Shown in pieces: positions 56,531 through 64,000 of a stretch of DNA of 64,000 nt. Where the stretch lies: assembly GCF_004331385.1 (NCBI RefSeq), contig NZ_SJON01000011.1, forward strand, positions 1 through 64,000. The letters are read 5' to 3'. Within the stretch, counting starts at the first letter, position 1; the number at the start of each line of letters is the position of its first letter. The position numbers and the translations under genes were made by a program. Source of the DNA: Enterobacter quasihormaechei. GTDB taxonomy: Bacteria > Pseudomonadota > Gammaproteobacteria > Enterobacterales > Enterobacteriaceae. The notes beneath the pieces are model-generated. The model saw only the letters and a list, made by a program, of their open reading frames with translations. It was not told the DNA's origin and did not search any database.

Positions 56531-57661
56531 GTGAAAGTACTAACCGTATTTGGCACCAGGCCGGAGGCCATCAAGATGGCACCTCTGGTTCATGCGCTGG
56601 CCAGAGATCCTGACATTGAAGCGAAGGTGTGCGTAACTGCCCAGCACCGTGAGATGCTCGATCAGGTCTTAACCCTCTTTTCTATCGTCCCGGATTACGA
56701 TCTCAATATAATGAAACCGGGACAGGGATTGACGGAAATTACCTGCCGTATTCTGCAAGAGTTAAAGCCTATTCTGGAGTCGTTCAGGCCTGATGTGGTC
56801 CTGGTGCATGGCGACACCACCACCACCGTGGCGACCAGCCTGGCCGCGTTCTATCAGCGTATCCCTGTGGGCCATGTCGAAGCGGGACTGCGTACCGGCA
56901 ATCTCTATTCTCCCTGGCCGGAAGAGGCCAACCGTACCCTCACCGGCCACCTGGCGATGTATCATTTTGCGCCTACCGAGAACTCACGTCAGAACCTGCT
57001 GCGAGAAAATATCAGCGACAGCAAAGTTTTCGTCACCGGCAATACCGTTATTGATGCGCTGATTTGGGTGCGTGACCGCGTGCTGGCTAACGGCGAACTT
57101 CAGGCAGAACTCGCTGCGCGCTATCCGTTCCTGAATAACGGCAAGAAAACGATCCTGGTGACGGGCCACCGTCGCGAAAGTTTTGGCCGTGGCTTTGAGC
57201 AAATCTGCCACGCGCTGGCTGAAATAGCCGCGCAGAATGAGGATGTGCAGATTGTCTATCCGGTACACCTCAACCCTAACGTCAGCGAACCGGTCAACCG
57301 TATCCTCGGCCACGTGGAAAACGTGCTCCTGATTGAGCCGCAGGACTATATGCCGTTTGTCTGGCTGATGAACCACGCCTGGCTGATCCTGACCGATTCT
57401 GGCGGCATTCAGGAAGAAGCGCCTTCTCTTGGCAAGCCGGTACTGGTGATGCGCGAAACCACCGAACGTCCGGAAGCGGTAACTGCCGGGACCGTCCGTC
57501 TGGTCGGAACGGATCCGCGTCGTATTGTCGAAGAGGTCACGCGCTTACTGCATGACGATGAAGAGTATCAGGCAATGAGCCGCGCCCATAACCCGTACGG
57601 GGACGGGCAGGCTTGTGGCCGTATTTTGCACGCACTTAAACACAATCGGGTAACGCTATGA
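56531..57661 (+). CDS. wecB: UDP-GlcNAc 2-epimerase WecB
   Basis: Protein of 376 residues with a GTG start (56531), as in E. coli. It interconverts UDP-GlcNAc and UDP-ManNAc for the ManNAcA unit of [18 protein letters not shown] at the start, HRREMLDQ-type residues ([12 protein letters not shown]), [16 protein letters not shown] and [17 protein letters not shown] are the family motifs. It overlaps wecC by 4 bp. Confidence 0.97.
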   Translation: MKVLTVFGTRPEAIKMAPLVHALARDPDIEAKVCVTAQHREMLDQVLTLFSIVPDYDLNIMKPGQGLTEITCRILQELKPILESFRPDVVLVHGDTTTTVATSLAAFYQRIPVGHVEAGLRTGNLYSPWPEEANRTLTGHLAMYHFAPTENSRQNLLRENISDSKVFVTGNTVIDALIWVRDRVLANGELQAELAARYPFLNNGKKTILVTGHRRESFGRGFEQICHALAEIAAQNEDVQIVYPVHLNPNVSEPVNRILGHVENVLLIEPQDYMPFVWLMNHAWLILTDSGGIQEEAPSLGKPVLVMRETTERPEAVTAGTVRLVGTDPRRIVEEVTRLLHDDEEYQAMSRAHNPYGDGQACGRILHALKHNRVTL

Positions 57662-58920
57662 GTTTTACTACCATCTCTGTTGTTGGTCTTGGCTATATCG
57701 GACTGCCTACTGCGGCGGCCTTTGCCTCTCGTCAAAAGCAGGTTGTTGGCGTAGATATCAACGCGCACGCGGTGGAAACCATCAACCGTGGCGAAATTCA
57801 TATCGTGGAGCCTGACCTCGATCGCGTGGTGAAAAAAGCGGTGGACGGCGGCTTCCTGCGCGCCAGTACGACGCCGGTAGAAGCCGACGCGTACCTGATT
57901 GCGGTACCAACCCCTTTTAAAGGCGATCATGAGCCTGACATGGTTTACGTCGAGGCGGCGGCAAAATCCATTGCGCCGGTGCTGAAGAAAGGGGCGCTGG
58001 TTATCCTTGAGTCCACTTCACCTGTTGGGGCCACCGAGCAGATGGCCCAGTGGCTGGCCGAGGCGCGCCCCGATCTCAGCTTCCCGCAGCAGGCGGGCGA
58101 GCAGGCTGATATCAATATCGCCTACTGCCCTGAGCGCGTGCTGCCGGGCCAGGTAATGGTTGAGCTGATTAAAAATGACCGCGTGATTGGCGGCATGACC
58201 CCGGTCTGCTCCGCGCGCGCCAGCGAGTTATATAAGATTTTCCTTGAAGGCGAATGCGTGGTGACCAACTCCCGCACCGCCGAAATGTGCAAGCTGACCG
58301 AAAACAGCTTCCGCGACGTCAACATCGCGTTTGCGAATGAACTGTCGTTGATTTGCGCCGATCAGGGAATTAACGTCTGGGAACTGATCCGCCTTGCCAA
58401 CCGTCACCCGCGCGTAAACATTCTTCAGCCGGGGCCGGGCGTGGGTGGACACTGTATCGCGGTCGATCCGTGGTTTATCGTGGCACAAAACCCGCAACAG
58501 GCACGCCTGATTCGCACCGCGCGCGAAGTGAATGACCACAAACCGCACTGGGTGATCAACCAGGTGAAAGCCACGGTCGCGGATTGCCTGGCCGACAGCG
58601 GCAAACGCGCCAGCGAGCTGAAAATCGCCTGCTTTGGTCTGGCATTCAAACCGAATATTGACGATCTGCGCGAAAGCCCGGCGATGGAAATTGCCGGGAT
58701 GATCGCTGACTGGCACAGCGGTGAAACGCTGGTGGTTGAGCCGAATATTCATGCGTTGCCGGCAAAGCTTGCCGGTCACTGCACCCTTACCGCACTGGAT
58801 GACGCGCTGGCGACGGCGGATGTGCTGGTACTGCTGGTAGATCACAATGCGTTTAAAGCGGTCTCCGGTGATGCCGTACGTCAGCAGTATGTTGTTGATA
58901 CTAAAGGCGTGTGGCGTTGA
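57658..58920 (+). CDS. wecC: UDP-ManNAc dehydrogenase WecC
   Basis: Protein of 420 residues that oxidises UDP-ManNAc to UDP-ManNAcA with NAD+. It has the NAD fold [16 protein letters not shown], the catalytic-cysteine region [15 protein letters not shown], and the C-terminal UDP-binding [16 protein letters not shown]. Its start overlaps wecB by 4 bp and its end overlaps the next gene by 10 bp. In E. coli the next genes are rffG and rffH; here it is wecD directly. Confidence 0.97.
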   Translation: MSFTTISVVGLGYIGLPTAAAFASRQKQVVGVDINAHAVETINRGEIHIVEPDLDRVVKKAVDGGFLRASTTPVEADAYLIAVPTPFKGDHEPDMVYVEAAAKSIAPVLKKGALVILESTSPVGATEQMAQWLAEARPDLSFPQQAGEQADINIAYCPERVLPGQVMVELIKNDRVIGGMTPVCSARASELYKIFLEGECVVTNSRTAEMCKLTENSFRDVNIAFANELSLICADQGINVWELIRLANRHPRVNILQPGPGVGGHCIAVDPWFIVAQNPQQARLIRTAREVNDHKPHWVINQVKATVADCLADSGKRASELKIACFGLAFKPNIDDLRESPAMEIAGMIADWHSGETLVVEPNIHALPAKLAGHCTLTALDDALATADVLVLLVDHNAFKAVSGDAVRQQYVVDTKGVWR

Positions 58921-59594
58921 GTATCCTCAACGGCGTGCTGGAGCCCCTTGAGTGGGAAAGCACATTCTTTGCGCGCCCCTCAGCGATAGTGCGTCTGCGC
59001 GAAAATGCCCCTGCGTTGCGGGAAGCCGACTTCGGCGCCTGGTCGCGCGTGCAGGCTAAGATCCCGGCAGACCGGGCCGATATGCTGGACGCGCTTCAGC
59101 AGCACGGATTCCGGCTGGTTGAGGGTGAGGTTGATCTCTCTATTACCGTGGCCCGCCACGACTCACCGGGCGCGGAAATTGCATCAGAGCAGGATATTCC
59201 CGCGCTGCGCAACATGGCGGCGCTGGCATTCGCTCAGAGCCGTTTCCGGGCGCCCTGGTATACGCCCGATGACAGCGGCCGTTTTTATGCCCAGTGGATT
59301 GAGAATGCGGTAAAGGGCACGTTTGACCACGTCTGTCTGGTGTTTCGTGCGCCGGAAGGTCCGATTGAAGGTTTTGTTTCGCTTCGCAGGCTCAACGAGC
59401 ACGAGGCGCGCATCGGTTTATTAGCCGGACGCGGCATGGGCGAAAAACTCATGCAGGCGGCGCTGCACTGGGCGGAGCAACAGCGAGTATCAACGCTGCG
59501 GGTCGCGACCCAGATGGGCAACACCGCTGCGCTTAAACGTTATATTGCGAGTGGTGCCAGCATCGACGCCACCGCCTACTGGTTATACAGGTGA
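58911..59594 (+). CDS. wecD: dTDP-4-amino-4,6-dideoxygalactose N-acetyltransferase WecD
   Basis: Protein of 227 residues (E. coli WecD has 224), a GNAT enzyme that acetylates dTDP-Fuc4N to make dTDP-Fuc4NAc for ECA. The acetyl-CoA-binding [17 protein letters not shown] and late [14 protein letters not shown] are present, and [11 protein letters not shown] is typical of WecD. The best start is GTG at 58911, inside the end of wecC; TTG at 58917 is an alternative. The N-terminal 20 residues are the least conserved. It is followed 4 bp later by wecE. Confidence 0.9.
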   Translation: MALSILNGVLEPLEWESTFFARPSAIVRLRENAPALREADFGAWSRVQAKIPADRADMLDALQQHGFRLVEGEVDLSITVARHDSPGAEIASEQDIPALRNMAALAFAQSRFRAPWYTPDDSGRFYAQWIENAVKGTFDHVCLVFRAPEGPIEGFVSLRRLNEHEARIGLLAGRGMGEKLMQAALHWAEQQRVSTLRVATQMGNTAALKRYIASGASIDATAYWLYR

Positions 59595-59598
59595 CAAG

Positions 59599-60729
59599 AT
59601 GATTCCATTTAACGCGCCTCCGGTCGTGGGCACTGAACTTGATTATATGCAGTCTGCTATGGGCAGCGGCAAGCTCTGTGGCGACGGCGGGTTCACCCGT
59701 CGCTGCCAGCAGTGGATGGAGCAACGCTTCCACAGTGCCAAAGTTCTGCTGACGCCGTCCTGTACCGCATCGCTCGAGATGGCGGCGCTGCTGCTGGATA
59801 TCCAGCCCGGCGATGAGGTGATCATGCCGAGCTACACCTTCGTCTCCACGGCGAACGCCTTTGTCCTGCGCGGGGCGAAAATCGTGTTTGTGGATATCCG
59901 CCCGGATACCATGAACATTGACGAAACGTTGATTGAAGCGGCGATCACCGACAAAACGCGGGCGATCGTGCCGGTGCATTATGCGGGCGTGGCCTGCGAA
60001 ATGGACACCATCATGGCCATCGCCAAAAAGCACAACCTGTTCGTGGTGGAAGACGCCGCGCAGGGCGTGATGTCCACCTACAAAGGACGCGCGCTGGGCA
60101 CCATCGGTCATATCGGCTGCTTTAGCTTCCACGAAACCAAAAACTACACCGCAGGCGGTGAGGGCGGCGCGACGCTGATTAACGATCGCGCTCTGGTAGA
60201 GCGTGCGGAAGTGATCCGTGAGAAAGGGACCAACCGCAGCCAGTTCTTCCGCGGCCAGGTGGATAAGTACACCTGGCGTGATATCGGCTCAAGCTACCTG
60301 ATGGCGGATTTGCAGGCCGCATACCTCTGGGCGCAGCTGGAAGCGGCAGAGCGAATCAATCTGCACCGCCTCTCCCTGTGGCAAACCTACTACGACGCGC
60401 TGGCGCCGCTGGCTAAGGCAGGGCGTATTGAGCTGCCGACCGTACCGGCCGACTGCGTCCACAACGCCCACATGTTCTACATCAAGCTGCGCGATAACGA
60501 CGATCGCAGCAAGCTGATTGCCTGGCTGAAAGAAGCGGAAATTATGGCGGTATTCCACTATATTCCGCTGCACTCCAGCCCGGCGGGAGAAGCCTTCGGC
60601 GCGTTTGCCGGTGAAGACCGCTACACCACCAAAGAGAGCGAACGTCTGCTTCGTCTGCCCCTGTTCTACAACCTCGCGCCGGTGAACCAGCGGACGGTGA
60701 TCAATTCGCTTCTGAGTTATTTCGCCTGA
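59599..60729 (+). CDS. wecE: dTDP-4-amino-4,6-dideoxygalactose transaminase WecE
   Basis: Protein of 376 residues from the ATG at 59599; the upstream in-frame stretch is inside wecD and was rejected. A PLP DegT-family aminotransferase that makes dTDP-4-amino-fucose from the 4-keto sugar. The PLP lysine is K181 in SFHETKNYTAGGEGG; VEDAAQGVMS precedes it. Its substrate needs RmlA and RmlB activity, whose genes are absent from this operon. Confidence 0.96.
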   Translation: MIPFNAPPVVGTELDYMQSAMGSGKLCGDGGFTRRCQQWMEQRFHSAKVLLTPSCTASLEMAALLLDIQPGDEVIMPSYTFVSTANAFVLRGAKIVFVDIRPDTMNIDETLIEAAITDKTRAIVPVHYAGVACEMDTIMAIAKKHNLFVVEDAAQGVMSTYKGRALGTIGHIGCFSFHETKNYTAGGEGGATLINDRALVERAEVIREKGTNRSQFFRGQVDKYTWRDIGSSYLMADLQAAYLWAQLEAAERINLHRLSLWQTYYDALAPLAKAGRIELPTVPADCVHNAHMFYIKLRDNDDRSKLIAWLKEAEIMAVFHYIPLHSSPAGEAFGAFAGEDRYTTKESERLLRLPLFYNLAPVNQRTVINSLLSYFA

Positions 60730-60730
60730 T

Positions 60731-61981
60731 ATGTCTCTGGCAAAAGCGTCGGTGTGGACGGCAGCGTCCACGCTTGTAAAAATTGGCGCCGGGTTACTGG
60801 TCGTCAAGCTGCTGGCCGTCTCATTTGGTCCGTCAGGCGTTGGGCTGGCCGGGAATTTCCGCCAGCTGGTCACGGTGCTTGGCGTGCTGGCGGGGGCCGG
60901 GATATTCAATGGCGTCACCAAATACGTAGCGCAGCATCATGACGATGCCGGAAAGCTCCGCACGGTGGTGGGGACTTCTTCTACAATGGTGCTGGGCTTC
61001 TCTACGCTGCTGGCCGTCGTCTTTTTGCTGGCGGCGGCACCCATCAGCCAGGGGCTGTTCGGACATACGCACTATCAGGGGCTGGTACGCCTGGTGGCGC
61101 TGGTGCAGATGGGCATCGCCTGGGCGAACCTGTTGCTGGCGCTGATGAAAGGCTTCCGTGATGCCGCCGGGAATGCACTGGCGCTGATCTTCGGCAGCGT
61201 CATCGGCGTTATCGCCTACTACTTTTGCTATCGGCTGGGCGGCTATGAAGGCGCACTGCTGGGGCTGGCGCTTGTGCCTGCCCTGGTTGTCATCCCGGCG
61301 GCGTTTATGCTGATGCGCAGAGGCGATGTCCCGCTGAGTTACCTGAAACCGCAGTGGGACAAGTTACTGGCAGGCCAGCTGGCGAAATTTACGCTGATGG
61401 CCCTCATCACTTCCGTCACCATTCCGGTAGCCTACGTGATGATGCGAAACCTGCTGGCGGCGCATTACAGCTGGGAAGAAGTGGGGATTTGGCAGGGCGT
61501 GAGCAGCATTTCCGATGCCTACCTCCAATTTATTACGGCTTCCTTTAGCGTCTATTTGCTGCCAACCTTATCGCGCCTGACGTCCAGGCAGGATATTACC
61601 CGCGAGATTTTTCGCTCCCTGCGTTTTGTGTTGCCGGCTGTTGCGGTCGCCAGCTTTACCGTCTGGTTGCTGCGTGACTTCGCCATCTGGCTGCTGTTCT
61701 CGGCGAAGTTTACCGCCATGCGCGATCTGTTTGCCTGGCAGCTGGTCGGCGATGTGCTGAAAGTGGGGGCGTACGTTTTCGGCTATCTGGTGATTGCGAA
61801 GGCCTCGCTGCGGCTGTATATCCTGGCAGAGATTAGCCAGTTTGCGCTGCTGACGGCATTTTCTCACTGGCTGATCCCTACCCATGGAGCGCTGGGGGCG
61901 GCTCAGGCCTATATGGCAACCTATATCGTTTATTTCGCTGCCTGTTGCGGCGTATTTTTACTTTGGCGTAAACGCGCATGA
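60731..61981 (+). CDS. wzxE: ECA lipid III flippase WzxE
   Basis: Protein of 416 residues with about 12 hydrophobic segments, a Wzx/MATE-like exporter. It flips undecaprenyl-linked ECA repeat units across the inner membrane. The start ([20 protein letters not shown]) and [11 protein letters not shown] are typical of WzxE. It begins 1 bp after wecE, and its end overlaps the start of wecF by 4 bp. Confidence 0.95.
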   Translation: MSLAKASVWTAASTLVKIGAGLLVVKLLAVSFGPSGVGLAGNFRQLVTVLGVLAGAGIFNGVTKYVAQHHDDAGKLRTVVGTSSTMVLGFSTLLAVVFLLAAAPISQGLFGHTHYQGLVRLVALVQMGIAWANLLLALMKGFRDAAGNALALIFGSVIGVIAYYFCYRLGGYEGALLGLALVPALVVIPAAFMLMRRGDVPLSYLKPQWDKLLAGQLAKFTLMALITSVTIPVAYVMMRNLLAAHYSWEEVGIWQGVSSISDAYLQFITASFSVYLLPTLSRLTSRQDITREIFRSLRFVLPAVAVASFTVWLLRDFAIWLLFSAKFTAMRDLFAWQLVGDVLKVGAYVFGYLVIAKASLRLYILAEISQFALLTAFSHWLIPTHGALGAAQAYMATYIVYFAACCGVFLLWRKRA

Positions 61982-63057
61982 CTGCACTGATACACATTCT
62001 GGGATCGGACATCCCGCATCATAACCAGACCGTTCTGCGGTTTTTCAACGATGAGCTGGCATCCGGCACGCCCGACGCGCGCGAGTTTATGGTTGTTGGA
62101 AAAGAGAATGGCCTGAGCGCGGCCTGTCCGGCACTGAACATAACTTTCTGGCCAGACAAAGCGGCCCTGACCAAAGCCGTTGTCGCGAAAGCCAAAGCGG
62201 ATCGAAGCCAGCGTTTCTTCTTCCACGGGCAGTTCAATACCGGCCTGTGGCTGGCGTTGTTGAGCGGCGGGATCAAACCCTCCCAGTTCAGCTGGCATAT
62301 CTGGGGAGCGGATCTCTATGAAGTCTCCCACGGCTGGAAATTCCGCCTGTTCTACCCGCTGCGCCGTCTGGCGCAGGCGCGCGTGGGCTGCGTTTTTGCC
62401 ACCCGCGGCGATCTCACCTATTTTGCTAAACAGCATCCGAAGGTGCGCGGCGAGCTGCTCTATTTCCCGACCCGCATGGATCCGGCGCTGAACACGATGG
62501 GGAATGACGCGGTTCGTGAGGGCAAGCTGACCATCCTGGTGGGGAATTCCGGCGATCGCAGCAACGAGCATGTCGCGGCGCTCCGGGCTGTGCATCAGCA
62601 GTTTGGCGACACGGTGAACGTGGTGGTGCCGATGGGCTATCCCGCCAATAACGACGCCTACATTGACGAGGTCCGCCAGCAGGGGCTTGCGCTGTTTAGC
62701 GCGGACAATCTGCATATTCTCAGGGATAAGCTGGAATTTGATGACTATCTCGCGCTGCTGCGAAAATGCGATCTGGGCTATTTCATCTTTGCCCGTCAGC
62801 AGGGGATTGGCACGCTGTGTCTGCTGATTCAGGCGGGAGTACCGTGCGTGCTCAACCGCGAAAACCCGTTCTGGCAGGACATGGCCGAGCAGCACATTCC
62901 GGTGCTGTTTACCTCTGACACGCTTAATGTCGGGGTAGTACGGGAAGCACAGCGCCAGCTCGCGCTGGTGGATAAAAATAGCATCGACTTTTTCAGCCCG
63001 AACTACCTTACGCCGTGGCACCGCGCGCTGCGTATTGCTTCAGGAGACAACGCATGA
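61978..63057 (+). CDS. wecF: Fuc4NAc transferase WecF
   Basis: Protein of 359 residues, a GT56 glycosyltransferase (TDP-Fuc4NAc:lipid II Fuc4NAc transferase) that completes the ECA trisaccharide lipid III. It begins [20 protein letters not shown] and has [14 protein letters not shown] and [17 protein letters not shown] in the conserved places. It overlaps wzxE and wzyE at ATGA junctions. It probably acts at the cytoplasmic membrane face. Confidence 0.96.
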   Translation: MTALIHILGSDIPHHNQTVLRFFNDELASGTPDAREFMVVGKENGLSAACPALNITFWPDKAALTKAVVAKAKADRSQRFFFHGQFNTGLWLALLSGGIKPSQFSWHIWGADLYEVSHGWKFRLFYPLRRLAQARVGCVFATRGDLTYFAKQHPKVRGELLYFPTRMDPALNTMGNDAVREGKLTILVGNSGDRSNEHVAALRAVHQQFGDTVNVVVPMGYPANNDAYIDEVRQQGLALFSADNLHILRDKLEFDDYLALLRKCDLGYFIFARQQGIGTLCLLIQAGVPCVLNRENPFWQDMAEQHIPVLFTSDTLNVGVVREAQRQLALVDKNSIDFFSPNYLTPWHRALRIASGDNA

Positions 63058-64000
63058 GCCAGTTGCAGTTTAGCGGCCTGCTCGTGGTCTGGCTGCTGAG
63101 CACGCTGTTTATCGCCACGCTCACCTGGTTTGAGTTCCGGCGCGTACGTTTTAACTTCAACGTCTTCTTCTCGCTGCTGTTTTTGCTGACCTTTTTCTTT
63201 GGTTTCCCGCTGACCAGCATCCTCGTGTTCCGCTTTGATGTGGGCGTCGCTCCGCCGGAAATCTTGTTGCAGGCGCTGCTCTCTGCGACCTGCTTCTACG
63301 CGGTGTACTACGTCACCTATAAAACGCGCCTGCGCGCGGCGAAAGACACCGCGCCCCGTCGCCCGCTGTTTACCATGAACCGGGTAGAGACCCATCTGAC
63401 GTGGGTTATGCTGATGACCATCGCCCTGGTCAGCGTGGCGATTTTCTTCATGCATAACGGTTTTTTACTGTTTAAGTTGCAGTCCTATAGCCAGATTTTT
63501 TCTGCCGAAGTCTCCGGCGTCGCGCTCAAGCGCTTCTTCTATTTCTTCATCCCGGCGATGCTGGTGGTCTTTTTCCTGCGCCAGGACAGCAAAGCCTGGC
63601 TGTTCTTCCTGGTCAGCACCGTCGCGTTTGGCATTCTGACCTACATGATCGTCGGCGGTACTCGCGCCAACATCATTATCGCCTTCGCGATTTTCCTGTT
63701 TATCGGCATTATTCGCGGCTGGATCTCCCTGTGGATGCTGGCGGCGGCAGGCGTCTTTGGCATTGTGGGGATGTTCTGGCTGGCGCTGAAGCGCTACGGT
63801 CTTAACGTAGCCGGTGACGAAGCGTTTTATACCTTCCTGTATCTGACGCGCGATACCTTCTCGCCGTGGGAAAACCTGGCATTGCTGCTGCAAAACTACG
63901 ACAAGATCGAATTCCAGGGACTGGCGCCGATTGTTCGCGATTTCTATGTCTTTATTCCGACGTGGCTGTGGCCTGACCGTCCCGGCATTGTCCTGAACAC
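63054..64000 (+). CDS. wzyE: ECA polymerase WzyE (5' part, cut by window edge)
   Basis: The first 315 residues are present with no stop before the window ends; E. coli WzyE is about 450 residues. Many transmembrane segments are visible from the start ([18 protein letters not shown]). Family-typical stretches include [16 protein letters not shown] and [15 protein letters not shown]. It polymerises ECA repeat units at the periplasmic face. Its ATG overlaps the wecF stop (ATGA). Confidence 0.93.
   Translation, partial: MSQLQFSGLLVVWLLSTLFIATLTWFEFRRVRFNFNVFFSLLFLLTFFFGFPLTSILVFRFDVGVAPPEILLQALLSATCFYAVYYVTYKTRLRAAKDTAPRRPLFTMNRVETHLTWVMLMTIALVSVAIFFMHNGFLLFKLQSYSQIFSAEVSGVALKRFFYFFIPAMLVVFFLRQDSKAWLFFLVSTVAFGILTYMIVGGTRANIIIAFAIFLFIGIIRGWISLWMLAAAGVFGIVGMFWLALKRYGLNVAGDEAFYTFLYLTRDTFSPWENLALLLQNYDKIEFQGLAPIVRDFYVFIPTWLWPDRPGIVLN

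Overview
The window is chromosomal DNA from a gamma-proteobacterium of the family Enterobacteriaceae, most likely Enterobacter or a close relative. Nearly every gene has a recognisable E. coli K-12 counterpart in conserved local order. The lipopolysaccharide (LPS) core cluster, however, is the Klebsiella/Enterobacter kind (waaE, wabG, wabH, wabN) and lacks the E. coli waaP/waaY/waaG/waaO set. The species call is inference; there is no rRNA or other species marker here.

Layout. 1-12.5 kb: yicH, xanP, gltS, then recG-trmH-spoT-rpoZ-gmk on the minus strand (ppGpp turnover, omega subunit, GMP kinase, branch migration), then ligB. 12.5-21.2 kb: a small kinase-tail remnant, yicG, yicC, rph-pyrE with its attenuator, slmA, dut, coaBC, radC, rpmB-rpmG, mutM, coaD. 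21.2-35 kb: the LPS core cluster on the minus strand, from hldD-waaF-waaC through outer-core glycosyltransferases and the O-antigen ligase to waaQ-wabG-wabH, waaA and waaE; wabN alone is on the plus strand. 35-46.7 kb: kbl-tdh, two further glycosyltransferase-like genes, yibQ-envC-gpmM, and yibN-grxC-secB-gpsA-cysE. 46.8-54.1 kb: ppiC, rep, gppA, rhlB, trxA, rho. 54.3-64 kb: the enterobacterial common antigen (ECA) operon wecA-wzzE-wecB-wecC-wecD-wecE-wzxE-wecF-wzyE, the last gene cut by the window edge.

How the parts work together. Two envelope glycan systems dominate. The waa/wab genes build the LPS inner and outer core and join O antigen to it. The wec genes make the ECA repeat (GlcNAc-ManNAcA-Fuc4NAc) on undecaprenyl phosphate, flip it and polymerise it. 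The rest is conserved housekeeping in nucleotide, cofactor, repair, translation and transcription-termination functions.

No phage, insertion sequence, CRISPR array, tRNA or rRNA gene was seen, and there is no clear new multi-gene system. The most notable points are: (a) the cysE-ppiC junction, which joins regions about 0.18 Mb apart in K-12 and fits an inversion across oriC; (b) loss of rffG and rffH from the ECA operon; (c) a stranded C-terminal tail of a Wzc/Etk-type tyrosine kinase after ligB; (d) a mosaic core cluster with several unassigned glycosyltransferases and an inverted wabN; (e) a rho leader that keeps the rhoL nucleotide sequence but not its reading frame.
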